A stretch of 64,000 bases of DNA, from NCBI GenBank assembly GCA_023375675.1, contig JALQBC010000018.1, positions 434,001 to 498,000 of the forward strand, read 5' to 3'. Below are positions 8,037-17,745 of the stretch, in pieces. Under the pieces are notes generated by a model, which was given only the letters and a program-made list of their open reading frames with translations, made no database searches and was not told the origin of the DNA. Position numbers and translations under genes: made by a program. The stretch is from Cytospora piceicola. Its lineage: Eukaryota > Ascomycota > Sordariomycetes > Diaporthales > Cytosporaceae. The stretch's first letter is position 1. Every line of letters starts with the position of its first letter.

Positions 8037-10907
8037 TCAAACCGACATAATATACCCCTTTGGTGTCGTCTGACTGTCCACTATGCCTGACAATCCTCGA
8101 TGCGGGTGAAAAGGCTTGGCATCACCGTAGGGAAGAGACTTGACAACATAGAGTTGCAACTCTCCGGCTTTTGTAGCATCGTCGTTCTCCAATCGAAGTT
8201 CCTGTTTGGAGATTTCCATGTGTCTCACAGTCCTGATTTCCTGCAAAATAGACAGCAGGGCCTCCTCCGAACACTTTGTTCTCGGCAAGGCGTAATCTGG
8301 ACTCTGAACGTAACGGCGCGTGACATCTGTGGCCCCAGCGACAGAGAAGGCAATACAATATGAAAGCTTCTTGCCCCATATTTCGGTGTATAACCGTGGC
8401 TCATCCCAGGCTCCTTCCGATACATCCACGTGTACCCACCGTTTCTGATGCTCACTGTATACCTCTATCCACACGTGACCCTCCGAGTTCCACACCCAGC
8501 GGACGCGAAATCCAAAGGCACGGCAAAGCATCCCAAAGCAGTTTGCCCACTCCTCCACGCGGCCTTGACGGGTCTGCATAAGAGTCCAAGAATCCGAGTA
8601 ACGGGGAAAGCGAACCTGAGCGGAGCAACTCCTATTAGAGCACTGATAGAGCTCTACTACTGACGCCCCACCGTCAGTTTCCTCATGGGTTGGCGCTGTC
8701 ACACCTTGGCGGGCTGTCGGGTATGGTGTGTGGCAGGCTTCGCAGGGCGGACTAGCGATCCAGAAAAAGAAGCCGCGCTTGAAATATCGTATAAGCGCTC
8801 GTATCATACAATCACGATAACCCCATTCAGGCTGGCGGTAATATCCCCTGCTGGCAGCCTCGGCTATAAAGGCATTGGCTTCTTCCTCAGCTTCACCGTA
8901 TATCGTTCTAAGATCGATATCTTGGAGCGCCTCGTGCAGACGTCCGGGGTTCTCCCATCTGACTGGAGTCTGGGAAAGTGAGAACAGTAGGTCCCGGAAC
9001 ATATGTGCTTCTGTGCTGTGCTTAGCCGAGATAGTCGGAAGAGAATGCAAGTCGTAGCTTGGTGGCGGAGAAATGGGTTCAGGGCTTGTTAAGCTGCCTT
9101 TCGCTTTCAAGTCCATAAATGCGTCATCCTGAGCATCGTCTCCCTCACCGCTCTCCGAGTTCTGTGGTTCACTTGACCCTTGCTCGAGCTTGTTTGATCT
9201 CTTCTCCTCTAAGCGTTCAGACTCTTTGCTGAGGTCTGCTTGGGCCCTGGGTGCGAAGGAGTCTTCCTGAGATGACCCAGCTTCTTCATGCACTAGATAT
9301 AGCGGCAGCGTTTCCACCTCATCTTCAAAGTCAAAAGTCGATGTCCTGATATCTTCCATTGTTCCGGTTGCACCATAATTGGTTGCGGAGTGGTGTGAAG
9401 GCCCTTGGGACTGAGGCATCTTAATAACAATGTCTGTTTGTGATTTGATTTTCACTGAATTGTCGTCAGTTCCCACATTGGCTATACCTTCCCCCGCGGC
9501 GGGAAGACAGGGTGATTGACCCAGTCTGCGCTGTATGTCCTTAAAGACAGCCGCGAAGGGAGCGATCAACGCAACGCCATCACCAGGAGATCCAGCAACA
9601 ATATGGCCATACAAGTCACCGGATTTGGCGTCAATAATCCAAGTACCGCAATCACCTCTCTTCAATGGCCCGTCGAGATTGATCTTGAACATCTTGTTGA
9701 AGGAACGATGGCCTGGTGCAGAGGAATAAGATGGGGTCCCTGATATGTAACCCCGTATGGCGCCACGAGAAGTGACCGCGAGGATTTCTACGTCCTGTGG
9801 CTCGGACCTGAAAACGAACTGGATATTGACGACTGACTGATTGTCGATGCCGAGCTCGATGAAATTTTCCAAGATATGGTCCCTTGATGACACCTTCACC
9901 AATGCATAGTCAAGCCCAGCAGCATGATCTTCCGAGTCTGCACTTGTCATAAAGGGCTCGTCAATAGGGCTGAACAAAAGACCAGGGAGGTCACATGCAG
10001 AAGAAGAGGATCCGTCTGATTTAATTTGGCTAAATTGTCGTTGTCGTGGTATGCCAGCTTGTAGACCGTCGATAAGATCTGTCAGATTCTGATACTGGTC
10101 ATCGGGCATGAACGTTATCAAAGAAGCCTCTTCGTGACAAGAAGTCGTTGCGCTGTCTGTGGTATCACTGCCATCCCAGCTGAAGGCATCGTCGTCGACC
10201 ACGTGGTCTTCGTCAGAACGTGGAGTCTGACAACCAGCAATCGGCCCTGAGCCTGGCTGTAGAGCATGTGCTGCAGTTGTATAGTAATAATTGTTTCCGA
10301 GCCGAATCACTCCGCCGATTGTCGCTTTGGCGGTACATTTTCCAGGGCTCTCTCCGCCTGTAGTTAAAAGAATCTGCGAGCCGCATGCGCTTCTGGACTG
10401 GGAACACAACATAAACAGGGTGCCGCAGTTGCCTTGCAACTCGTCACCATCTGCCAGAGGCACAAGCTGGGTAAAGTCTGGTGGTCTGGGCATGTGACCT
10501 GTCTTGATACCCGGGTACCTGTTGAGAATATCACTCTCCTTGATAGCATTTCGTACTTCTCGACGATGCTCCAAGACCTCGCAGCAAAAGATGATAGATG
10601 GTGCTGCCGAGCTAGGCGCTTTGCCGATCATGTACATCGACCAGATCACTCTGCTAGAGATCGGCTCCACTACGCTCTCCAGGTGTGCTTTGATGATGGG
10701 GGCAATCTTGTTGAACACGTCGCGGGCAGGCCCAACTGCATCCCAGACATTATCTCTTCCAGCTTTTCCAATGTAGCGCCCAATAGACCTTTCGGGATTC
10801 AGCCAGCTAGTAGTCGTCGACGAAACGCGCTCCTGGGCTTTGCGAATGATGGAAGTTAAGCTCTCCTTTCGGGACGACAGGCGAGATGTGAAAGTTTGGG
10901 TGTTCAT
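8037..10907 (-). CDS. Chymotrypsin-fold / PNGase-like fusion protein, PNGase cysteine replaced by Val
   Basis: An intronless gene for 956 residues starting at the ATG at 10907; an in-frame extension to 11099 is less likely because it runs through what looks like a 5' leader intron acceptor. Residues about 195-460 resemble the chymotrypsin-like domain found in many fungal proteins: TTAAHAL (His 214), LDYALVKV (Asp 333) and RGDCGTWIID, where Cys 420 occupies the usual Ser position. After a polar linker, residues about 640-870 match the peptide:N-glycanase (PNG1) transglutaminase core: zinc-binding CEAC (722-725) and CSNRSC (756-761), then GRVEEWANCF, GHVWIEVYS (His 811), WVHVDVSE (Asp 828) and the WGKKLSYCIAFS and DVTRRYV signatures. 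PNGases have Cys where this protein has Val 784, so deglycosylation is unlikely. Neurospora PNG1 is also known to be catalytically dead but developmentally important. It is transcribed divergently from the gene at 11350. Confidence 0.85.
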   Translation of the reverse strand: MNTQTFTSRLSSRKESLTSIIRKAQERVSSTTTSWLNPERSIGRYIGKAGRDNVWDAVGPARDVFNKIAPIIKAHLESVVEPISSRVIWSMYMIGKAPSSAAPSIIFCCEVLEHRREVRNAIKESDILNRYPGIKTGHMPRPPDFTQLVPLADGDELQGNCGTLFMLCSQSRSACGSQILLTTGGESPGKCTAKATIGGVIRLGNNYYYTTAAHALQPGSGPIAGCQTPRSDEDHVVDDDAFSWDGSDTTDSATTSCHEEASLITFMPDDQYQNLTDLIDGLQAGIPRQRQFSQIKSDGSSSSACDLPGLLFSPIDEPFMTSADSEDHAAGLDYALVKVSSRDHILENFIELGIDNQSVVNIQFVFRSEPQDVEILAVTSRGAIRGYISGTPSYSSAPGHRSFNKMFKINLDGPLKRGDCGTWIIDAKSGDLYGHIVAGSPGDGVALIAPFAAVFKDIQRRLGQSPCLPAAGEGIANVGTDDNSVKIKSQTDIVIKMPQSQGPSHHSATNYGATGTMEDIRTSTFDFEDEVETLPLYLVHEEAGSSQEDSFAPRAQADLSKESERLEEKRSNKLEQGSSEPQNSESGEGDDAQDDAFMDLKAKGSLTSPEPISPPPSYDLHSLPTISAKHSTEAHMFRDLLFSLSQTPVRWENPGRLHEALQDIDLRTIYGEAEEEANAFIAEAASRGYYRQPEWGYRDCMIRALIRYFKRGFFFWIASPPCEACHTPYPTARQGVTAPTHEETDGGASVVELYQCSNRSCSAQVRFPRYSDSWTLMQTRQGRVEEWANCFGMLCRAFGFRVRWVWNSEGHVWIEVYSEHQKRWVHVDVSEGAWDEPRLYTEIWGKKLSYCIAFSVAGATDVTRRYVQSPDYALPRTKCSEEALLSILQEIRTVRHMEISKQELRLENDDATKAGELQLYVVKSLPYGDAKPFHPHRGLSGIVDSQTTPKGYIMSV

Positions 10908-11099
10908 TGGAGCCAGAGAGCGCTGCGGCCGGGAGAGCGGATTTCCGGTCAAAGAGCGTGGTAACTTTGGAACGAGAGGACCGAAAATCTGGGACGTATG
11001 AGGTCTTTCTTCCACCAGTTTTTCAGACCGTCCTGGGTGTGATAAGTGGCTGGGTCGATGTCTTGGTGAGCTGAAGTACCTGTACAATAGTAAACACAT

Positions 11100-11349
11100 A
11101 CGTAAGTAGTTTGATTAGTGCATATGCAGGTGTGCTGACGCGCGGAGCAGTCTTAATGGAACTGCCGAGAACAAGTGGCTACTCGACCCTTGTCTACGGC
11201 AGTGTTTGTGGCAGTGCTGTAATTGAGTGCCTGGAACCAGGCTGAGCCATCGTGTGAATGAGACATAACACTACCGAAAGTCGAACACTGCGTTCATGGT
11301 GAATGTGAGAGATTGATACATCTGAATCCCCATCCAACGACTGCGTGAG
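11100..11349. promoter_or_regulatory. Shared divergent promoter region
   Basis: About 250 bp (up to 440 bp if the minus-strand gene starts at 10907) separate two head-to-head genes, so the two 5' regions must overlap or be shared. I see no clear TATA box or recognised operator. Confidence 0.4.
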
Positions 11350-12414
11350 ATGGCCCACGTCAGATGTAAACCCTCGATGCTTGATATAAGTCTTTTGAAC
11401 ACCGATCCGCAGGCCGGACAAGAGATAACGGACCTGTTCTGGGGCAAGGGCTCCAATCAGCGACTGGGCGGTCTTGATATCAACCTGGCTTCGTTTTGGA
11501 ATTACTTCATCAGAGAATGCAAAGACGCGCTCCACGATGGTGGAAGGCATATTGCCCTCAGGACGCATCGAGATGTTGTGGAAGTTGCTGCACAGCTTCA
11601 AGCCGGCCTTACCAGAGATGAGATCAAGGACAACCTACGTACGAAGTTGACTACACCACACGACAATGAAGATGAACTCCTCGAGAATTCGATAGATCTT
11701 GCCTCAGGATTACTCCTCATGATGGCCTGCGGAACTTCTTCTTATGGGTTTTCAGGCCGCACAGAAATTCTGTGGAGGCAAGAATCCCTGCAGCAGTATC
11801 TAGCGGACTACTTTGGAGTGCCTCCGGTGTTGGGACATGACAGCGTCAAATTGGAAAAGAACTTCACAGCGCGGAACCTGGGCCGGATTGCCGGACTCGA
11901 GATCGTCTGGACGGATAACCTGGTCGACCACTTGCGCATGTCGGACGATGACACGAAAGTCCACATATTCCATCACGCATCTTTTCTCGAATGCCAGAGA
12001 CAAAGCCAAAAGTCTCTCCTGCCCGATGGTGTTGTCAACGAGACTCTACAGACACTCGCCTTACTTCTGCCTTCAGCGGATGCCGAAACACGGAAGTGGT
12101 TCAAAAAGGTGGCCGCGACGAGGGAACTGGACACTCGTGCCATCCAATGTGGAAGACTGAAGAGCGACCGTCGGCAGATTGAGAGGTTCCAAGTGTGGCG
12201 AGACCGCTTGGTGACGCTGAAACAGGTCTTCGATGAGGCTCAACCAAAAACCTTGTCCCAGTGGTGGCATGATCGGAGAAACTGGGTGCAGTGGTACACG
12301 TTCTGGGTCGCCATCTTGGTGCTGGTCCTCACGATTATGTTTGGCTTGATACAGAGTGTCGAAGGGGCTCTTCAGGTGTATACCTCGCTCAAGTCTCTGT
12401 CTGGTTCAGGATGA
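11350..12414 (+). CDS. Conserved fungal protein with one C-terminal membrane segment
   Basis: A single-exon gene for 354 residues. Most of the chain is soluble-looking and rich in charged helices. Near residues 280-310 is a Trp-rich stretch (QWWHDRRNWVQW), followed by one strong membrane segment at about 313-337 (YTFWVAILVLVLTIMFGLIQ) and a short tail. This arrangement, a large N-terminal part and a WYTFWVA-type membrane anchor near the end, is one I recognise from many uncharacterised mould proteins, but I know of no function. The ATG at 11350 is the first in frame; the real start could be further downstream because the first 25 residues look unconserved. It is head-to-head with the protease/PNGase-like fusion gene, which suggests co-expression. 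No signal peptide is visible, so a tail-anchored or single-pass topology is likely. Confidence 0.75.
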   Translation: MAHVRCKPSMLDISLLNTDPQAGQEITDLFWGKGSNQRLGGLDINLASFWNYFIRECKDALHDGGRHIALRTHRDVVEVAAQLQAGLTRDEIKDNLRTKLTTPHDNEDELLENSIDLASGLLLMMACGTSSYGFSGRTEILWRQESLQQYLADYFGVPPVLGHDSVKLEKNFTARNLGRIAGLEIVWTDNLVDHLRMSDDDTKVHIFHHASFLECQRQSQKSLLPDGVVNETLQTLALLLPSADAETRKWFKKVAATRELDTRAIQCGRLKSDRRQIERFQVWRDRLVTLKQVFDEAQPKTLSQWWHDRRNWVQWYTFWVAILVLVLTIMFGLIQSVEGALQVYTSLKSLSGSG

Positions 12415-12513
12415 CATGTAATTGCGGCTGATATTGCAAGGCATCTCGTGGATGGGAGGAAATATGGCTGATTTTCATTGCCAACTTTGGTATCCCAGAC
12501 AAATCCACCGGTA

Positions 12514-13419
12514 TCACCGTCCGAAAAGGGAACCCAAGACCCTGCCGACCAACCCGCTCGTCCCAGCACCCTGAGCCTTTTCGTTGTGCTCCCTGACATG
12601 ACCTGAGATATACTCCGGAACCTGGGCCACCTTATTCGTCTCAGCCGGCTTGGGTTCTCCCAACACCTCCAGATACGGAATGACACCCGTCCAGACCCTC
12701 CCCGTCGTCTCATCATTCTCCAAGTCCTTCGCATCATCACTCACCCCACTATTGCGTATCTTCGCAGACGCACTGTCAACCCTCACCTTCAGGATCCTCG
12801 TCGAGGCAATCTCGCTCTCCTCGGGCGGCGTCCGGCTGTTCTCCCAACGACCAGGCACCATGCCGTCCGTGATGAGCTTCATGGCGTAGATGATCTCCTC
12901 CCTGTTCCTCGGGTCGCCCCTCGTGCCGGGGTCGAGCAGCGTGGCCGTGCCGTGCACGACCGCGCTCTTGTAGTCGTAGGAGTGGTTGAACGGCGTGAGG
13001 GCCAGGACCAGGTTGTCGATCTTGGTGGCGGCTATGCACACGGGCAGGCCCCCGTCGTGGTCCCTGGTCGCCGGCTCGGACCGCCCCGTCCCGGCGCGGA
13101 ACATGCGCGCCGAGACGTAGCCGTGGACGTACACTGCCGGCTCGGGGTCGCCTGGGAAGGTGCCCGCGCGGGCGATCATGGGGAGGACGACGGGCTTGGG
13201 GTCTGAGGGGTCCGGGATGAAGGAGACGTGTGCTACGGGCGTGGAGTTGATGATGGAGTGGACTGTTTCGACGTCGTAGTGGCCTTGCAGTTCATGTCAG
13301 TGGGTTGTAAATATCAGTGAGAAATTTGAACGTAAGGATGTGGCTTCACCTCTCTCCTTGTGTCTGTTGATGGCGGACTCAGCCGTCTTTGGGTAGGTTT
13401 GGGTCTCTTCGCTCGACAT
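12514..13419 (-). CDS. Pyridoxamine 5'-phosphate oxidase-like flavin-binding split-barrel protein
   Basis: Two exons on the minus strand, 13350-13419 and 12514-13283, are separated by a 66-bp intron (GTGAAG donor, AAG acceptor) and encode 279 residues. Exon 1 gives a short N-terminus with a heptad-like RHKERG stretch, and the junction reads into HYDVETVHSIINSTPVAHV, the typical opening of the fungal flavin-nucleotide-binding split barrel. Further family hallmarks are VSFIPDP, YVHGYVSARM, VCIAATKIDNLVLAL, HSYDYKSAVVHG and the later WTGVIPYLEVLGEPKPA. These proteins bind FMN or a related cofactor in a PNPOx-like barrel; related bacterial enzymes reduce or bind cofactors, but the fungal substrate is unknown. 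A probable cytosolic protein, with no signal peptide. The 3' end is convergent with the gene ending at 12414, 99 bp away. Confidence 0.87.
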
Positions 13420-14630
13420 GATGGCTGTTCGTCTGGAGGATGATTTGTTGTCTGTATTTGTGTACTATTTCTTCAAGACATTGGGTGGGAGAGACCTATT
13501 TATTTACGTCCTGTATATGGCGTCCGCGGACTGCTGTTGAGATAAGCCTCTTTGTGACTCAAGTGTTGTTACTCGTGCTCAACTATGAGACAATAGAGGG
13601 ATGACATATCCGGAGGTTGAAGTCTTCCATATCGGGCAAGTACACGCAGTAGGGCCAAAGGGTCACACCGTTGATTCGACACCGTATCGGTCCGGGCCCA
13701 TAGTAGGATATCAGTAGGATTTCAGATGGAGATAGATCCTCAGAGAGGGCTAGATGGCTATATGGCCTTATTTTGCATGTGGATATGATTGTGACCACGA
13801 GTCACATAATGAACGTGGCCCTGGGAAGGAATTGCGATCAATGGTGGACAAAAGATGCCACCCAACTTGGGGGCCCTGAGAAGAATAAATGGCCTCAATT
13901 ATCTCGCTCGGTACACAATCAGAGGGGTAGTCTATCAGATGGCTCAAGGCCAGCTTGACAAATATTCTTAGGTATTCCAGAGCTACTGGTTGAGTAACAA
14001 CAGACCTGGTATAATTCAGCGTAGAGCACCTGACTGACGACTTACACGGGTCTTCTGCGGGGCTGCCACCTTATATCTTTCGAGTGGTGATCGGCCGGCC
14101 GTAAGACATATTCAAGGCAAACAATGTATGGATAATCTCCGAAATCCACATATTCTAATTTTCAAACTTCCCGTTGATCATGAAACATATATGGTGCCTG
14201 AATGAATGGATATGAGGGTGAGGTGAGTCTCCCGAGAGTCGATCTGTCTCCGATCTGCGGACACCAAGAAACCGGCTCGGGTGAGACTGCAGCGAACTCA
14301 GCGAATGGACCAAAGCCAATTGCTCATCTTCCCCACGCTATTCCGGGGAAGTGGGGCGGACGATTACTGGAGATTTGGCCCGGGCATTGGGAATGTTCAG
14401 CCAGCTCCAGGGGCATTTATCGCCGAAAGTTACCGGTTCTCTCGTGGGGGGGGGGGGGCAGCACTGCCGAGTTCGCCATTGATTTCGGCCATATGTCGAC
14501 CTCAACTCTTCGTCCACGATGCTTTCGGACGAGTTACCTTCATCCTTCTTGTTGTGTTTCTGCTGTTTCTGTTTTTGCCGTTGAATAATTCCCTATTCCC
14601 AAGCCTGGAGCGCATGATTATAGAAGCAAC
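13420..14630. other. Intergenic region between divergent genes
   Basis: 1.2 kb separate the flavin split-barrel gene (minus) from the b2-type dehydrogenase gene (plus), so both promoters lie here. A run of 13 G residues occurs at 14446-14458. I see no third gene; the open frames around 14200-14650 belong to the leader of the downstream gene. Confidence 0.5.
14446..14458. repeat. Poly-G tract (13 G)
   Basis: A homopolymer run of 13 guanines about 170 bp upstream of the dehydrogenase start codon. Its length may be uncertain in the assembly, and such runs can form quadruplex-like DNA. Confidence 0.9.
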
Positions 14631-16475
14631 ATGGCAACGGAGTTTACAGTAGAAGAGGGCAAGTCCAAACCATCCCTTGAGACACGATAGAAGGCAGCCT
14701 GGCTAACCCTCTTTTCGTGACACTCTCCAGTCGCAAAGCATACCTCCCCAGAGAGCTGCTGGGTCATTCTCTACGGAAATGTATACGACGTAACCGACTT
14801 CCTACAAGACCACCCCGGCGGCTCCAAGATCATCCTCAAGCTCGCCGGCAAGGACGCCACAGAGGAATACGACCCCATCCACCCTCCCGGCACCATCGAG
14901 GAGAACCTCAAGCCGGAAGCCAGGCTAGGCAGGGTCAACCCGGACAGCCTCGCAAGGGCAAACTCACCAGCGACCAACGATGCCGCCTCAACGCCCACAT
15001 CGGAAGAGGTGGAGACGAAGAGCAGCAGTGGCAGCAACAATGCCGTCCAGAAACACACCCCACCACCACTAGACCACCTCCTCAACCTCGACGAGATATC
15101 CGAGGTCGCCCAGAAGCTCGTCTCGGCAAAGTGCAAGGCCTACTACTACTCCGCAGCCGACGACCTCTTCAGCAAGTCCTACAACAACGCCGTCTACCGC
15201 AACATCCTCCTCCGGCCGCGCGTCTTCGTCGACTGCGTGCGGTGCGACACCAGCACCAGCCTCCTCGGCCAGTTCGGCGTGCGCACCCCCGTCTTCGTCA
15301 GCCCCGCCGCCATGGCGCGGCTCGCGCACCCGGACGGCGAGGCCGGCATCGCCCGGGCCGCGGGCCTCTTCGGCGCCTGCCAGGTCGTCAGCAACAACGC
15401 GTCCATGACGCCCGAGCAGGTCGCGCGGGGCGCCGGCGCCGGCGCCGCGGAGGGGGGCGGCGGCCAGGTGCTCGGGTGGCAGCTGTACGTGCAGGCGGAC
15501 AGGCGCAAGAGCGAGGCCATGCTGGCGCGGGTCCGGAGGCTGCGCGAGGTCTTCAAGTTCGTGGTGCTCACGCTCGACGCGCCCGTGCCCGGGAAGAGGG
15601 AGATGGACGAGAGGCAGGGCCTCGAGGCGGGCGGGGGCGCGCCCGCCGCGAGCCAGGTGGACTACCCCGCCACCGGGGCCAAGGAGGAGGGCAAGGCCGG
15701 GGGCGTGGGCCGGGCGCTGTTCGCGGGGACGGCCGCGGACCTCACGTGGCAGACGACGCTGCCGTGGCTGAAGGAGCACGCGCCCGACATGCCTGTCGTG
15801 CTCAAGGGCGTGCAGACCCACGAGGACGTCTACCTCGCCTACAGGTACGCCCTGGGGAACCCGGGCACGGTCCGCGCCGTGTTGCTGAGCAACCACGGCG
15901 GGCGGGCCTTGGATACCGCGCCACCTGCTATCCATACCCTGCTTGAATGCCGGAAGTACTGTCCCGAGGTCTTGGAGAGCAAGGACTTTGAGGTATGGGT
16001 CGATGGCGGCATCAGGAGGGGCACAGACGTGGTAAAAGCGCTGTGCCTGGGTGCGAGGGCGGTGGGCATCGGGAGGGCGCCGCTCTGGGGACTGGGCGCT
16101 GGTGGATGGAAGGGTGTCTATCGGACCTTTGAGAGTGAGTTTCAGGCTTTGCTCTTACTCTGTGAGGTCGTTTCATGGCGACGTTTGGATGCTGACTTGA
16201 GACGTGAACAGTTCTTCAGGCCGAGGTGGAAACCTGCATGAGGCTTCTGGGTGCGAAGAGCGTGGATGAGTTGGGTCCGAGATTTGTAAGTCCAAACCCC
16301 ACTCGTATTGCGTGTCACCGTTGGCACGTCCCTCACTGCTGTGTCAGAGTGTCATGCTGAGGTTTACCACCAGGTAAATACCCGGATGGTCGAGAGAGAC
16401 ATCTACGACGGCGAGCCGAACCTGGACAAGAGCGGTCTTTGGGAGAAGGCCGCCGTTCTCAAGTCCAGGTTGTAG
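14631..16475 (+). CDS. Cytochrome b5/FMN-dependent 2-hydroxyacid dehydrogenase (flavocytochrome b2-like)
   Basis: Four exons (14631-14658, 14731-16134, 16212-16285, 16374-16475) encode 535 residues. Residues 2-80 are a cytochrome b5-like heme domain: [13 protein letters not shown] (His 37) and YDPIHPPG (His 60) supply the two heme ligands. The rest is an FMN-binding TIM barrel of the lactate dehydrogenase/glycolate oxidase type: [20 protein letters not shown] with the substrate Tyr, [17 protein letters not shown] with the FMN Lys, SNHGGR with catalytic His 398 and Arg 401, and [11 protein letters not shown]. Yeast enzymes oxidise L-lactate to pyruvate and pass electrons to cytochrome c. Here no mitochondrial presequence precedes the heme domain, so a cytosolic paralogue with another 2-hydroxyacid substrate is possible. 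The first intron has a GC-AG boundary (GCAAGT at 14659). The last exon encodes the conserved C-terminal tail. It ends 47 bp from the convergent kinase-like gene. Confidence 0.93.
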
Positions 16476-16522
16476 ATAGGATGGAAACGCAGTATATGAG
16501 TAATGCTTCAAGATCACGAAGA

Positions 16523-17668
16523 TCACGACCACGCATGATGGGTGATACTACAAGCTTCCATGTTCAGGAATCTTAGTATCTTTTCAACTGCTACTTGGTC
16601 GCCTTCCACGGTCTCCTCCAAGTCTTTTTCCACCCATCCTTCTGTCCAGCCACCTCCAAAGTCGATCAACCACGCATCACCATTCAGGTCGATCACTATA
16701 TTGTCCGGCTTGGCGTCCCCCCACACGACCCCAATAGCATGAAGGTGGTTGACGGTCTCCTTAATCTGGTGTGCCCATTTTTCTCGTATATCCTTATCCG
16801 TTCCCGGGAACCCATCCTGCTTGAGATCTCTTAGACTGTCTTTGGATGGTATCCATTCCCGCAAGAGCCCAAGTATGACTCCAGAGGTTGGATGTACGAC
16901 ATAGCCTAGAAGAGGTGGCACTTGGACTGTTCGCGCCGGACCCGGAAAGGCGCGCCGGATCCTCTGCAGACAATCTATCTCTCGCTCGAGATTCGAGCTC
17001 CGAAGGCCATCCTGTCGGGCTTTGCAAAGCATTTGGCGGCCGTCATATTCGACGAGACAGACTGTACCTCCGCCGAAGACAGTTTCACTAATAACTTGTA
17101 TCTGCTTAGATGGGTACTGTGGGAGTGAAGAATCGATATCGACCTCTGCCTGATAATCACGCATAGTCTCGTCGTTTTCGAGGTCTTCTCCGTATGCTTC
17201 ATCTGCCGAGATGGAGACCAGAACAGGTCCCTCAGTTGTAACCTCGAACCGGTAATGGGATGTCTTCGGGTATAGAAGCTGGTGCAGACTCTGGTTCTGG
17301 CTCTGGCTCGAGTGGTTCGGCGCACCCGATGCATGTGTCGCAGATTCCGAGAGTAGGGCATCAACAGTATCGTAGACAGGGCCCAAAGCCTCCTCCTCCA
17401 CATCTTGCTGCTCGTCGTAGTCGTCTATAAACATGGTTTGGGCGAGAAGCCTGATGCAACGGTCGACTACTGGTAGTTCTGTGGGATCCATCTCCTTATC
17501 GTCGAAGTCCTCTGCCGTACTAGTTTTGAAAAGAGATATGGCGAGGCGCTCGCCAGTCCTCTCCAATTTCAAAATGACCTGGGCACTATCGTACGTTTCA
17601 TGGTCGGTATAGATCCCAACTGGATACATGCGGTTGATTGGTTCTTCATTGGGCACCGCAGACGCCAT
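16523..17668 (-). CDS. Protein kinase-like phosphotransferase
   Basis: An intronless gene for 381 residues, with start chosen at the ATG at 17668; ten further in-frame residues upstream fall in a dinucleotide repeat and are unlikely to be coding. The N-terminal 190 residues are variable and acidic. The C-terminal part is an atypical kinase fold: a possible ATP-site Lys in MLCKARQDG, then the helix motif IKETVNHLHAIGVVWGDAKPDN (catalytic Asp at about 318, in place of HRDLKPEN) and WLIDFGGGW (Mg-binding Asp at about 336). GDAKPDN with DFGGGWTEGW is typical of a large fungal family of kinase-like proteins with unknown substrates. Catalytic residues appear intact, so it may be active. Its 3' end is convergent with the dehydrogenase gene. 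No signal peptide or membrane segment is visible. Confidence 0.8.
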   Translation of the reverse strand: MASAVPNEEPINRMYPVGIYTDHETYDSAQVILKLERTGERLAISLFKTSTAEDFDDKEMDPTELPVVDRCIRLLAQTMFIDDYDEQQDVEEEALGPVYDTVDALLSESATHASGAPNHSSQSQNQSLHQLLYPKTSHYRFEVTTEGPVLVSISADEAYGEDLENDETMRDYQAEVDIDSSLPQYPSKQIQVISETVFGGGTVCLVEYDGRQMLCKARQDGLRSSNLEREIDCLQRIRRAFPGPARTVQVPPLLGYVVHPTSGVILGLLREWIPSKDSLRDLKQDGFPGTDKDIREKWAHQIKETVNHLHAIGVVWGDAKPDNIVIDLNGDAWLIDFGGGWTEGWVEKDLEETVEGDQVAVEKILRFLNMEACSITHHAWS

Positions 17669-17684
17669 GTTGGCACTGAGAGAT

Positions 17685-17745
17685 AGAGAGACACACACAC
17701 AGAGAGAGAGTGTGTGTGTGTGTATGTCTGTGTGGATGTGGACGG
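17685..17745. repeat. AC/AG/GT dinucleotide microsatellite
   Basis: A compound dinucleotide run (GA, CA, GA, then GT) directly upstream of the kinase-like gene start, within its promoter or leader. It can form a hairpin because the CA and GT blocks are complementary. Confidence 0.85.

Noticed and set aside
10908..11099. 64-residue N-terminal extension of the PNGase-like fusion
   Set aside because: Basic, low-information sequence reading through an acceptor-like TATTGTACAG; the ATG at 10907 is a better start.
15069..15935. Long minus-strand frame over the dehydrogenase exon
   Set aside because: A shadow frame of the GC-rich FMN domain exon.
17669..17698. Ten-residue N-terminal extension of the kinase-like protein
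   Set aside because: Encoded by the dinucleotide repeat; the ATG at 17668 fits better.
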